Assembly: GCA_020354555.1 (NCBI GenBank)
Contig: CP070648.1
Coordinates: forward strand, 945,536 to 1,009,535
Direction of reading: 5' to 3'
Source: Armatimonadota bacterium
GTDB lineage: Bacteria; Armatimonadota; Hebobacteria; GCA-020354555; CP070648
Length of the DNA stretch: 64,000 nt
Shown here one piece after another: positions 8,571-17,520 of the stretch. The notes below the pieces were generated by a model. It saw nothing but the letters and a program-made list of their open reading frames with translations. It was not told where the DNA came from and searched no databases. Both the position numbers and the translations under genes were made by a program. The first letter of the stretch is position 1. Each line of letters starts with the position of its first letter.

Positions 8571-11024
8571 ATGCGCAAGCGTCACAGTCACGATAACGCG
8601 CACACTCCATTCGCCCGGGCCAAACCCCCGGGCGTCGGCAGTCGCCTCTGGCCTTACGCCACGCTCGTCGCTATCGCCGTCGCCTTCTGCGGGCGCGCGG
8701 TTTTCACCGGCAACGCCCTGGCGCCGCTCGACATGCTGCTGCTCATGTCGCCGTGGAATGAGTACGCCCACCGGTTCCCGGAGTTCTCCCACGTTCAGAC
8801 GCCCATGCTCGATCCCGTGCAGCAGTATCTCCCGTGGCGCCTGTTCGCGACGGCGAGCCTCAGGGACGGCATCATCCCGCTGTGGAATCCTTACGCCTTC
8901 TCCGGCACGCCGTTCCTCGCCAACCTCCAGTCGGCCATCTTCTACCCGCCCAACCTGATCTTTCTCATCATGCCCGTCGCGCTGGGCTTCACGTACACCG
9001 CGGTCCTTCACTTGGCCCTCGCGGGGTGCTTCATGTTCTTCTTCCTCCGCGTGTGGGGCATCGCGAAATGGCCGGCGCTGGCCGCGGCGGCGGCCTACAT
9101 GCTCAACGGCTACTTCATCGCGTGGCTGGAATACCCGGCGATCGGCCTGTGGGTCGCGGTCTGGCTACCCCTGATGCTGGGGCTTCACGAGCTGGGCCTG
9201 CGCCGGAGGAGTTGGGCGCTGACGGCTTTGACCGGCCTCGTCGTCGCCGTCCAGTTCTTCGGCGGCCATCTCCAGGTCGCCGCCTACGTCGTTTTCGCGT
9301 TCCTCCTCTACGCGCTGGTGCGCACGATCTGGAATGCGTCGGGCGAGAGTGGATCCAGCGTCCGACGCTGGGAGCCCATCACGCGGGGGGTCGCGGCGCT
9401 CGCCCTCGGGTTGCTGCTGGCGGCCGGGCAGCTTCTGCCGACTATGGAACTCGCGCCGCGCAGCCACCGCCCGCCCGTTTCGCCCGCGGCGATCCAGAAC
9501 ACGGCATTGCCGTACACTCACCTCGTCATCTACTTCGTCCCGAAGTTCTTCGGCACGCCTGCGGACGGCAACTACTGGGGCAACTACGTCGGCCGGCCGG
9601 ATATCAACTTCTTCGAAACCGCGGGCTACGTCGGCATACTGCCCCTGCTTCTCGCTTGCTTCGGCGCGCTCGAATGGCGTCGCCCACTGACGAAGTATCT
9701 GCTCGCGCTCGGCGCCATTTCGCTCTTGCTCGCCTTGGGCACGCCTCTGTATCTGCTCTTCTTCTATGCGGCGCCCGGCTTCAAGCAGCTCGCAGGGGTC
9801 GCGCGCATTCTCTATCTCACTGCCTTCGCCGCCACCGGGCTCGCCGCGCTCGGGCTCGACCGCCTGTCGCGAGAGCCGCGCGCGCCGATGGTATCAGTTG
9901 CGGGGCTCTTTTCCATTATCGCGCTCAGCATCGTCAGCGCCGGTTTGTGGATCTTCCGCCCGCAGGTAGTCGCCTTCGCGCAGACCGGGGTCGAGCCCAT
10001 CGCGTCCTTCCCGCGTTACCTGCTCGTGCAGGTCGTAGTCTTCGGCGGGCTCCTGATCGTGAGCTGGATTCTCATCGCGGCTCGCAGCAGATTGCGGGTT
10101 ACGGTCTTCGGCGCCCTCTGTCTGGCGCTGATCGTCCTCGATCTGTTCCTTGCCTGGGTCCGCTTCAATCCCGTGACCGACCCGCGCATGGCGTTCTTCG
10201 ATACCGGCGCGACGACGTTCCTGCGCGAGCACTCGCGCGACGACCGCATGCTCGCGATCGGCACCAGCTTCCGTGACTGGATGCCACCGAACACGCCGAT
10301 GGCGTATTCCCTGCGCGACATCCAGGGCTCCGATTCCCTGTGGTGGGGGAGGTACCACCGCTTCCTCAGCGCCGCGCAGCCCGGCGCTCCCACATTCGAT
10401 TGGCGCAGTCTCGATTCGCCTGCTCTGGAACTGCTCGCCGTGCGCCATGTGATCTCTCCCCACCCGGTGGAGCATCGGGGGTGGGAGCTGGTGCTCGACG
10501 ACGACGCCTTCGTCTACCGCCGCCGCGCGCCGACGGCTCGCGCGCGCCTCGTGTCTGACTGGAGGGTGGCAACGGACGAAGAAGCGCTGCAGGCGGTGGC
10601 GTCGGGTGCTCCAACGATGCTCGCCACGCCGCTTCTCGACGCGGCGCCGAACGCGCGCGCCGCGCCCGGGGCGCCGCCGGGGTCAGCAGAGATCGTCGCC
10701 GACGGGATTGACATGGTCCAGGTGCGGTGCCGCGCTCCTGCGCCGCGAGTGCTCGTACTGGCCGATCCCAATTACCCGGGTTGGCGCGTGGAGATCGGCG
10801 ACGAGGCGGCGCCGTCGCTTACGGCCGACTACGCCTTTCGCGCCGTGGAGGTGCCGAGAGGCGAGCACTTGGTGACGTGGCGCTACGAGCCGGGTGCATT
10901 TCGCCTCGGCCTTTTCTTCGGGCTCGTGGGAGCGGCGGCTGTGGTCGCCTGCCTGGCGGCGGGGACGGCCGGCGGCGAGCAGCGCCGCAAGGCCGCGCAG
11001 CGGAGCAACCAGAGCGCCACATGA
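8571..11024 (+). CDS. YfhO-like GT-C membrane glycosyltransferase (second copy)
   Basis: An 817-residue paralogue of the protein at 1296-3728 with the same architecture: a helix after a short charged N-terminus, about twelve membrane helices, and an extracytoplasmic C-terminal domain. The shared segments are QYLPWRLF, IPLWNPYAFSGTPF and IFYPPNL near the N-terminus, and NYPGWRVEIGD with FRAVEVPRGEH near the C-terminus. This copy has a clear ATG, so it supports placing the start of the first copy well upstream of its first helix. Its stop overlaps the next start in an ATGA tetranucleotide, showing translational coupling. Having two YfhO-like enzymes in one operon suggests two distinct sugar additions. 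Confidence 0.87.
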   Translation: MRKRHSHDNAHTPFARAKPPGVGSRLWPYATLVAIAVAFCGRAVFTGNALAPLDMLLLMSPWNEYAHRFPEFSHVQTPMLDPVQQYLPWRLFATASLRDGIIPLWNPYAFSGTPFLANLQSAIFYPPNLIFLIMPVALGFTYTAVLHLALAGCFMFFFLRVWGIAKWPALAAAAAYMLNGYFIAWLEYPAIGLWVAVWLPLMLGLHELGLRRRSWALTALTGLVVAVQFFGGHLQVAAYVVFAFLLYALVRTIWNASGESGSSVRRWEPITRGVAALALGLLLAAGQLLPTMELAPRSHRPPVSPAAIQNTALPYTHLVIYFVPKFFGTPADGNYWGNYVGRPDINFFETAGYVGILPLLLACFGALEWRRPLTKYLLALGAISLLLALGTPLYLLFFYAAPGFKQLAGVARILYLTAFAATGLAALGLDRLSREPRAPMVSVAGLFSIIALSIVSAGLWIFRPQVVAFAQTGVEPIASFPRYLLVQVVVFGGLLIVSWILIAARSRLRVTVFGALCLALIVLDLFLAWVRFNPVTDPRMAFFDTGATTFLREHSRDDRMLAIGTSFRDWMPPNTPMAYSLRDIQGSDSLWWGRYHRFLSAAQPGAPTFDWRSLDSPALELLAVRHVISPHPVEHRGWELVLDDDAFVYRRRAPTARARLVSDWRVATDEEALQAVASGAPTMLATPLLDAAPNARAAPGAPPGSAEIVADGIDMVQVRCRAPAPRVLVLADPNYPGWRVEIGDEAAPSLTADYAFRAVEVPRGEHLVTWRYEPGAFRLGLFFGLVGAAAVVACLAAGTAGGEQRRKAAQRSNQSAT

Positions 11025-12718
11025 ATATGTCACAGGTCCGTCACAACCAGATCATCGCCGTCGCGCTCTTCGTTGTATCGTTCGCGCTCCTGGCGACGAC
11101 TGCGGGGCACTACGGCCTGACCTACGACGAGCCGGTGTATCTGGGCCTGGGGCAGCGTCACGCGCAATGGTTCGCGGATCTGTGGCAGAGCATCCGCGGC
11201 GGCGATATCGTGACCCCCTTTTCGGCGCCGATGCTCGATTCCGCATGGAACGCGGGCAAGGACCAACAGCCGCCGTTGGTCAAGGTCGCTTCGGGTCTCG
11301 GGCAGCGTTGGCTTACCTGGCTCTTGGGCGAGTGGGCGGCCATGCGCTTGCCCAGCATCCTGCTGTTCTCCATCGCCGTGGCGGCGCTGTTTCTCCTGTG
11401 CGCGCCGTTGTGGGGCAGGATCGCCGGGCTGTTCGCTGCTCTGTCGCTGCTGCTCATGCCTCGCGGGTTCGCTCACGCCCACTACGGCGCGTTGGACGCC
11501 TCGATCGCGTCTCTGAGCCTGCTGACCCTCTTCGCCTTCCTGCGGCTGGCGGAGCACGACACCTGGCGTTGGGCGGTGATCGCAGGTGTTGCCTTCGGTC
11601 TTGCGCTCCTGACCAAGCTCAACGCCTTCTTCCTTCCCATCATGGTGATCGCATGGGCTGTGCTCTGCGCGCGGCATATGCTGGGCAAAGCCGCCGTCGC
11701 GCTGCTCATCATCGGCCCGGCCGTGTTCTTCGTCGGATGGCCGTGGCTGTGGCACGCGCCCGTGGAGCGCTTCGCCGGCTACATCGCGTTCCATCTGCGG
11801 CACTACCCCGTGGATGTCTTCTACCTCGGCCGGACCTATCACTATGCGCCGTGGCATTATCCGGGGATCGTCACGTCGGTGACCACGCCGCCCGCGGCGC
11901 TTCTGCTCGCGGCTGTCGGGCTGGCGAACATCGCGCGGGTGCGCCCGGAGCACGAGCGGCAGCAGGCCGTTGCCATTCTGCTCGGCATCGGTTTAGGCGT
12001 TTCGCTGCTGTTCTCGTCCTTGCCCGTCGCGCCAAAGTACAACGGCGTGCGACTGTTTCTACCCGCGCTTCCGCTCATTGCCGGCCTCGCCGGCGCAGGG
12101 TTCGGCATCGTCACGCACTACCTGCGCGCGGCGATGGCGCGATGGCGCGGCGGCCGGTTCGCCGGACGGGCACGCTGGCTCGCCGCCGCGCTCGCGCTGA
12201 TGCTGCTTCTCCCCGGCCTGTTCGCGGTGGCGGCGACGCATCCGCATCAGCTCGCGTACTACAACGCGCTGGTCGGCGGACCGGCAGGGGCGCAGAAGAA
12301 GGGCTTCGAGACGATCTACTGGGGCGGCGTGTATCTCGATGCGCTTCAGGACTTCAACCGCCTGCCGCGTGACACGACGCTGTATATCACCCCCGCCGGT
12401 GTCGTCTCGCTCCTCGTCTTCTACCAGCGCGCGGGCATGCTGCGCGAGGATCTGCGTTTCGTGTCAACCGGCGAGACGCCGTCCGACACGCTCAACGCTG
12501 TCGTGTATTCCGACCTCGTCGTCTTCCAGTGCGCGCAAAGCGAATTCGACGACGTCTCGTGGCCGCTGTACCGGCGCGGTCGCCCGCTCATGAGTCGCAT
12601 GCTCGGCCCGGCCAGTCTCGCGGTGCCGCTGCTGAATGGATACACCAGCGACGCGGCGCTCGCGGTGCTTAAAGAGAAGCGAGCGGCGTCCGACACGGAG
12701 GGGCAGGCCGCGCAGTGA
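11021..12718 (+). CDS. GT39/ArnT-like GT-C membrane glycosyltransferase
   Basis: The ATG at 11021 overlaps the preceding TGA (ATGA); an open frame continues upstream but is only a shadow of the previous gene. The 565-residue product has helix 1 at about residues 10-28, then the GT-C acidic motif YDEPVYLG. About ten more helices follow, and the C-terminal region has YYNALVGGP and YWGGVYLD. That pairing is typical of PMT/ArnT-like proteins that take sugars from polyprenyl phosphate. The last four bases (GTGA) are shared with the start of the GT2 gene. Acceptor and sugar are unknown. Confidence 0.85.
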   Translation: MNMSQVRHNQIIAVALFVVSFALLATTAGHYGLTYDEPVYLGLGQRHAQWFADLWQSIRGGDIVTPFSAPMLDSAWNAGKDQQPPLVKVASGLGQRWLTWLLGEWAAMRLPSILLFSIAVAALFLLCAPLWGRIAGLFAALSLLLMPRGFAHAHYGALDASIASLSLLTLFAFLRLAEHDTWRWAVIAGVAFGLALLTKLNAFFLPIMVIAWAVLCARHMLGKAAVALLIIGPAVFFVGWPWLWHAPVERFAGYIAFHLRHYPVDVFYLGRTYHYAPWHYPGIVTSVTTPPAALLLAAVGLANIARVRPEHERQQAVAILLGIGLGVSLLFSSLPVAPKYNGVRLFLPALPLIAGLAGAGFGIVTHYLRAAMARWRGGRFAGRARWLAAALALMLLLPGLFAVAATHPHQLAYYNALVGGPAGAQKKGFETIYWGGVYLDALQDFNRLPRDTTLYITPAGVVSLLVFYQRAGMLREDLRFVSTGETPSDTLNAVVYSDLVVFQCAQSEFDDVSWPLYRRGRPLMSRMLGPASLAVPLLNGYTSDAALAVLKEKRAASDTEGQAAQ

Positions 12719-13647
12719 ATCCCATCAGCGCGATAATCCCGAGCCGCAACGGGCGCGACCTGCTCGCACAGTGCATACCCGCGTTGGAGCGGGCGCTGCG
12801 GCCGGGCGACGAGATAATCGTTGTGGACGACGGAAGCACCGACGGCAGCGCCGAATTCCTCAGGCGTCGCCATCCGCGCGTACGCGTCGTCCGCGTGACC
12901 CGCAGTCGCGGCTTCGGCGATCTCTGCAATCTCGGCATGCGGCTGTGCTATTTCGACCTCGCGCTGCTGCTCAACAACGACATGGTCGTCGCGCCGGATT
13001 CCCTCGAGCCGCTGATCGCCGCGCTGGCCGCGCCCGGCGTATTCGCCGTTGGCCCGCAGTACCGCATGCGCCGCGGGATACGGGACGGCTACCGGTGCAG
13101 CATATGCGGCGGCATCCACCGCGAGGGCATCCAGTACCACGGGCCCGGAATCATGCTCGACGCGCCGGCCGGCGGCGGCCTCTTCGACCGCCGCATGTTC
13201 TGGGAGCTGGGCGGCTTCGATCCGCTCTATCTGCCGTTCTACTGGGAGGACACCGACCTCGGCTACCGCGCCTGGCGCGCGGGCCTGCGTATCCGCGTCG
13301 AGCCCGCCAGCGTCATGTACCACGAGCACGGCGCCACCATCAGTCGCCTGCAATCACGCCATCGCGCGGAGGCGACCGAGGCCCGTAACTCCCTACTGTT
13401 CACCTGGAAGAACGCGCGCGATATCGACGTGGTCCTGCGTCACCTGTGGCGGCTGCCCCGGCGCATGGCCGCCGACATCCTGAATCGGAACGGCGCACCA
13501 GGCGTGCGCGGGCTGGCGGCGGCGTTGCGGCGCATGCCGCGCGCGCTGGCCGCGCGCGCCGCCGAAGGGGCGGGTCTGCGCTCGGATGCCGCCCTCGCAC
13601 GCGCCGCGGTGCGCTATCCGCGCTTGTTCCTAGACCGGCTCGCATGA
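12715..13647 (+). CDS. GT2-family glycosyltransferase
   Basis: A 310-residue soluble glycosyltransferase with GT-A fold. Visible elements are the N-terminal strand ISAIIPSRNGRDLL, the nucleotide-binding motif VVDDGSTDGS near residue 40, and LLNNDMVV near residue 85, which stands in for the metal-binding DXD. A rhamnosyltransferase-like later segment includes YWEDTDLGYRAWRAG. It transfers a nucleotide-activated sugar on the cytoplasmic side, presumably while the lipid-linked precursor of this operon is built. It starts at GTG within a GTGA overlap and ends in an ATGA overlap with the next gene. Confidence 0.9.
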   Translation: MNPISAIIPSRNGRDLLAQCIPALERALRPGDEIIVVDDGSTDGSAEFLRRRHPRVRVVRVTRSRGFGDLCNLGMRLCYFDLALLLNNDMVVAPDSLEPLIAALAAPGVFAVGPQYRMRRGIRDGYRCSICGGIHREGIQYHGPGIMLDAPAGGGLFDRRMFWELGGFDPLYLPFYWEDTDLGYRAWRAGLRIRVEPASVMYHEHGATISRLQSRHRAEATEARNSLLFTWKNARDIDVVLRHLWRLPRRMAADILNRNGAPGVRGLAAALRRMPRALAARAAEGAGLRSDAALARAAVRYPRLFLDRLA

Positions 13648-14231
13648 TCCACAATAGGCCAGGACAAGGGAGCCCGCGAACCGTGCTCGTGCTGCAGGTG
13701 CAGCGCCTCGCCGCAATGGAGGAGCTAGAGGAAACCTGCCGCCGCGTGCGGGAATACTGTGGCGGGTGCCGCATTATCATCGTCGCCAGTGCGGCCACGG
13801 GCATGTTCGTCGAGCACCTCGGGTGCGCGGAGGACGTGCTGCGCATCACGCGATGGTCCGGCCGGCGGATGCGCGCCCTGGTGCGCCGCGCGCTGCGCCG
13901 AGGAGTCACCGACACGTGCATAGTCTATGATTCCACCGCCGCGCCGGGACCCGCGAGACTGGAGCTGCTGGCATTGGCGATGCGGACGCCGCTGTACTAC
14001 CGACAGCTCGGCGGCGCGGTGAGGCCTTTGTCTCGGGGACGTCTGTGGGCGCGGTTCATCGCCGGCATAGCACTGGCGGGTCTTGCTGCGGGCTTCGGGG
14101 CGCTCGCAGGCGCCGCTGCGGGCGCGGGTCTGGTGATTACGCAGGCCTTGCTCGCGACCCGCCGCGGGCGCGCGCATCGTCGCCGGCACAGGATTCAGGA
14201 TTGGAATGAGGAATGGCTGCGCAGACTGTAA
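13644..14231 (+). CDS. Unrecognised small membrane protein in glycan operon
   Basis: A 195-residue protein of unknown function. The ATG at 13644 overlaps the GT2 stop (ATGA); an upstream extension of the frame is only a shadow. The N-terminal 120 residues look like an alpha/beta domain: strand VLVLQVQRLA, then helix, then strand RIIIVASAATG. Residues 130-165 form one or two Ala/Gly-rich membrane helices, and the end is strongly basic. The first part faintly recalls a nucleotide-sugar or GT-B half domain, but I cannot assign it. Its position between GT2 and GT4 genes argues for a role in the same pathway, perhaps as a membrane anchor or helper. Confidence 0.6.
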   Translation: MIHNRPGQGSPRTVLVLQVQRLAAMEELEETCRRVREYCGGCRIIIVASAATGMFVEHLGCAEDVLRITRWSGRRMRALVRRALRRGVTDTCIVYDSTAAPGPARLELLALAMRTPLYYRQLGGAVRPLSRGRLWARFIAGIALAGLAAGFGALAGAAAGAGLVITQALLATRRGRAHRRRHRIQDWNEEWLRRL

Positions 14232-14247
14232 TCCCAGGAGCGGCCGC

Positions 14248-15282
14248 TTGAAGATCCTCATGCTGACCGGCTATTTCTGGCCGCGCATCGGCGGCGTGGA
14301 GAAACACGTCCTGCGCGTCAGCGAAGAGTTGGTCGAACTCGGTCACGAGGTCACCGTGCTCACGAGACGTTGGGATCCGGGATGGCCGGAGCAGCAGGAT
14401 CGCCGCGGCGTCCGGGTGCGCCGCGCTGACGGCGGCATCTCGAAGGCTCCGCGCGATCCCCATCTGCGGCTGCTCGGCGAGGCGGACGTCATCCACTGCC
14501 ACGACGCATATCCCTACCTGCGCTTCTATCTCCCGGCGCGGTTCGCGAGGAAGACCGCGCCCTTCGTCACCTTCCACGGCTACGAGGGCTATCCCATCCC
14601 GCGCACCGCACGGTGGCTCCGGCGGCGCCTCGCCAAGCGCGCTGCGGGAACGATCTGCATGGGCGAGTTCATCCGCCATTGGTACGGGCACGAGTGCGAC
14701 GTCGTCTCCTACGGCGGCGTGGACGCCCCGCAGGGGCGGGTGCCCGACGCGGATCCCGCCGCCCCCGCGCTCTACGTCGGTCGCCTCGCGCCCGATACGA
14801 CTATCATGGGGTACCTCGAAGCGCTGCGATTGCTCAGGCAGCGCGGGCGCGATGTCCGTTTCGTGGTGTGCGGCGAAGGCCCGCTGAGCGACAAGGTCGT
14901 CGCGGTCGCGCGCGCGGCCGATGTTGATGTCGTCATGCGAGGTTGGATCACCGACGTCGCGCCTGAACTCGACCAATGCCGCTTCGCGTTCGTCTCGGGC
15001 TATCTCAGCATTCTCGAAGCCATGGCGCAGCGGCGGCTGGCGTGCTCGCTGTACGACAATCCGCTCAAGCGCGATTACCTCGAGTTGTTCCCCGCTGCGC
15101 AACATATGGTCATCGCCGACGGGCCGGATCGCCTCGCCTCTGCCATCGAAGAGCAGATCGAGAACCCCTCCGCGGCGACCGCCACGATAGACGCCGCCGA
15201 AGCCTACGCGCGTGAACAAACCTGGCGTAAGGTGGCTGAACTGTATCTCGACCTGTACCGCCAGCGAGGCGTGACCCGATGA
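14248..15282 (+). CDS. GT4-family glycosyltransferase
   Basis: A 344-residue GT-B glycosyltransferase. The start is TTG 14248, preceded at 14236 by AGGAG with 7-base spacing; the open frame extends upstream to 14206 but has no ribosome site there. The N-terminal domain begins KILMLTGYFWPRIGGVEKHV, the acceptor-side glycine-rich loop of GT4. A linker follows at about residue 175, and the donor domain has LYVGRLAPDT and FVVCGEGPLS. The usual late E-x7-E region is less typical (SGYLSILEAMAQ), although the glutamate of ILEAMA is kept. It probably transfers a nucleotide-activated sugar in the cytoplasm. ATGA overlap with the next gene. Confidence 0.87.
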   Translation: MKILMLTGYFWPRIGGVEKHVLRVSEELVELGHEVTVLTRRWDPGWPEQQDRRGVRVRRADGGISKAPRDPHLRLLGEADVIHCHDAYPYLRFYLPARFARKTAPFVTFHGYEGYPIPRTARWLRRRLAKRAAGTICMGEFIRHWYGHECDVVSYGGVDAPQGRVPDADPAAPALYVGRLAPDTTIMGYLEALRLLRQRGRDVRFVVCGEGPLSDKVVAVARAADVDVVMRGWITDVAPELDQCRFAFVSGYLSILEAMAQRRLACSLYDNPLKRDYLELFPAAQHMVIADGPDRLASAIEEQIENPSAATATIDAAEAYAREQTWRKVAELYLDLYRQRGVTR

Positions 15283-16253
15283 GCCGCATCTGCCTCATCA
15301 CGACGACGCTTGAAGAGGCGGAGGGCATCGCCGAGTTTATGGACTCGATCCTCGCGCAGACGCGTGCGCCGGATCGCGTCGTCCTCGCCGACGGCGGCTC
15401 GACCGACGGCACGGTGGACATCGCGCGCGCCTACGCAGACCGGCTGCCGCTGACCGTCATCGTCATCGGGGGCGCGAATCGCTCGCGCGGCCGCAACGCT
15501 GCGGTCAACGCGTCGGACGAACTCATCATCGCATGTGTTGATGCGGGATGCGCGCTCGAGCCGGATTGGCTGGAGACGATCACGCGGCCGCTGGTCGAGC
15601 GCCCCGATGTAGACGTCGTCGCCGGCTACTATGAGCCCGAGCCGAGGACGTTGATGGAACAGGCGTCGGCTGCGGCTCTCGTGCCGCGCGCCGGCGAAGT
15701 GGATCCGGACGCATTCCTGCCGTCGAGCCGATCCATAGCGTTTCGACGCAGCGCGTGGGAGAGAGCCGGTGGCTACCCCGAGTGGACGCCGTTCAACGAA
15801 GACACAGTCTTCGACATGGCGCTCAAGCGCGCGGGAGCGGCATTCGTCTTCGAGCCGCAGGCGATCGTCCACTGGCGGCCGCAGGGCCGCCCCGCGAGCA
15901 TCTTCCGCCAGTTCTTTCGCTACGCGCGTGGCGACGGGTTGTCGGGTCTGTGGTTCGGCCACTACGCGAAGGCGTACGCGGAACTCGCCGTCGCGGCCGC
16001 CATCGTGGCGCTCGCCGCCGCTGCGAGCCCGGATTGGCTGTGGGCGCTTGCAGGGCTGGCGGGCGTATATTGGCTGCGCGTTGGCGCGAGGGCGCGCCGT
16101 CGGGGCGCGGGTACCGCCGCTGCCCTCCTGGCGCCCGTCGCGATGATGATCGTTGACGTGGCTCACGTCTGCGGCTATACGATTGGCATCGTCAGCCGCG
16201 TGCTGCTCGGCGCGATGGGCCGCGCTCCGCGGGTCGGCGCGGCGCGCGGATGA
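15279..16253 (+). CDS. GT2-family glycosyltransferase with C-terminal membrane helices
   Basis: A 324-residue protein with an N-terminal GT-A domain. Its markers are CLITTTLEEAEG, the nucleotide-binding LADGGSTDGT at about residue 40, a VDAGC segment in the DXD position and the later FNEDTVFDMALKR. Two hydrophobic segments at residues 230-262 and 280-305 should anchor it in the membrane, as in processive or lipid-acceptor GT2 enzymes. The start overlaps the previous stop (ATGA). The 85 bases after its stop hold an inverted repeat before the last GT4 gene of the cluster. Confidence 0.85.
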   Translation: MSRICLITTTLEEAEGIAEFMDSILAQTRAPDRVVLADGGSTDGTVDIARAYADRLPLTVIVIGGANRSRGRNAAVNASDELIIACVDAGCALEPDWLETITRPLVERPDVDVVAGYYEPEPRTLMEQASAAALVPRAGEVDPDAFLPSSRSIAFRRSAWERAGGYPEWTPFNEDTVFDMALKRAGAAFVFEPQAIVHWRPQGRPASIFRQFFRYARGDGLSGLWFGHYAKAYAELAVAAAIVALAAAASPDWLWALAGLAGVYWLRVGARARRRGAGTAAALLAPVAMMIVDVAHVCGYTIGIVSRVLLGAMGRAPRVGAARG

Positions 16254-16290
16254 TTGTCATGTTGCGAGAAGCGAAGCATACTCGCGTGAA

Positions 16291-16316
16291 CCGGCGGAGT
16301 TCCCTACTTCCGCCGG
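16291..16316 (+). other. Intercistronic hairpin
   Basis: The inverted repeat CCGGCGGA, a 10-base loop, then TCCGCCGG lies between two glycosyltransferase genes reading the same way. No T-run follows, so it is not a clear intrinsic terminator. It could set the relative expression of the last gene or stabilise the upstream message. The 8-bp stem is perfect; the function is a guess. Confidence 0.4.
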
Positions 16317-16338
16317 GACGACGTGCGCAGGACGAGTC

Positions 16339-17457
16339 ATGCATATCGCGCACTTGACATATACCTACTTCCCTCTCGTCGGCGGCGGCGACGTGTACGT
16401 CGAGAACCTCCGCCGCGCGTTGGAGGCGGACGGCCACGAGCAAATCGTGCTGGCCCGGCGATCACACGAGACGGCTCCGTGGTTCGTTCCCGTGCCCAAT
16501 CCCCTGCGCCACCTGCCCGCCGAGTTCTGGACGCACGTCTTCGGACTGATTCCTCGCGCCTCGCTCTTGCGCGCGCAAGACGCGATCATTGCGCACTACC
16601 CGGTGTATGCTCTCGCGGCGATGGCTGTTCTCGGGGCCTCGCCTGCGAGGCGGATTCCCCGTCCGCGGACGATCGGCGTTTCTCACGGAGTCACGTGGGA
16701 TGACCGGCCCGGTTCCGCGCGCGCGTGGGTCAAGCGGGCGATCGCCGGAGCCGCCTTCCGGCGCTGCGCCGCGTTCGTCGCCAACGACAGCAACTTCTTG
16801 CGCGAGATGGGACTCGACGTCCAGGCGGGCCGGCGTTTCTTCGAGGAGGTCGCGCCCGGTCGGTGGTTCATACCGAACTGTGTTGACACCGAGCGCTTTC
16901 GTCCGGCTGAGGGGTGGCGGCATCTGCGCGAGATGCGCCCGATAATCGTCCCGCGCAACCTGTTCTTCAACCGGGGCGTGCACGTGGCGATCAAGGCCTT
17001 TGCGCAATTCCAACGGCACCACCCCTATACGCGCCTGGTCATCGTCGGCGCGCCGAGCCAGCCGGATTACGTGCGCGCTCTGCGCGTGCTGGTGCGCCGC
17101 CTCGGCCTCAGCGACGACGTCGTGTTCTGGGGCGCGGTGGCGCACGCGGATATGCCGGCGGTTTACGCCGCGGCGGAGATGGTCGTCATCCCCTCGGTGG
17201 CGGGGGAGGGGACGTCGCTGTCCGCGCTCGAGGCGATGGCCTGCGGGGTCGCCACAGTCTCGACCGATGTCGGCGGGTTGGCGGATTTGCCGACCGTGCA
17301 GTGCGCCCCTGACGCCGGCAACCTGGGCGAGGCTCTGGTGCGCTCCTATGCGATGCGCGCTGAGATCGGCGGACAACAACTCGCCGCGGTCCGGCGGACT
17401 TTCACGCGCGAGCGCTGGGAGGACGCCTGGGCGCGCGTGATTTCGTCGCTCGAGTAG
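16339..17457 (+). CDS. GT4-family glycosyltransferase
   Basis: A 372-residue GT-B glycosyltransferase and the last gene of the surface-glycan operon. It starts at ATG 16339 (MHIAHLTYTYFPLVGGGD, the glycine-rich N-terminal loop). In the C-terminal half, RNLFFNRGVHVAIKAF opens the donor domain. VIPSVAGEGTSLSALEAMACG holds the conserved E-x7-E site that binds the nucleotide-sugar ribose and phosphate (GEGTSLSALE, about residues 300-309). An open frame extends further 5' but overlaps the preceding gene. Its stop is 63 bases from the convergent protease gene. Confidence 0.92.
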   Translation: MHIAHLTYTYFPLVGGGDVYVENLRRALEADGHEQIVLARRSHETAPWFVPVPNPLRHLPAEFWTHVFGLIPRASLLRAQDAIIAHYPVYALAAMAVLGASPARRIPRPRTIGVSHGVTWDDRPGSARAWVKRAIAGAAFRRCAAFVANDSNFLREMGLDVQAGRRFFEEVAPGRWFIPNCVDTERFRPAEGWRHLREMRPIIVPRNLFFNRGVHVAIKAFAQFQRHHPYTRLVIVGAPSQPDYVRALRVLVRRLGLSDDVVFWGAVAHADMPAVYAAAEMVVIPSVAGEGTSLSALEAMACGVATVSTDVGGLADLPTVQCAPDAGNLGEALVRSYAMRAEIGGQQLAAVRRTFTRERWEDAWARVISSLE

Positions 17458-17520
17458 GTGCTTGGCCGAGGCGTACCGCCCGCTGCCTGCCCAAGGCTGC
17501 GTTGTCCCTACTCGCTCCCG

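Noticed and set aside
16291..16316. Intrinsic terminator
   Set aside because: The stem is good but no T-run follows, and a gene in the same direction begins shortly after.
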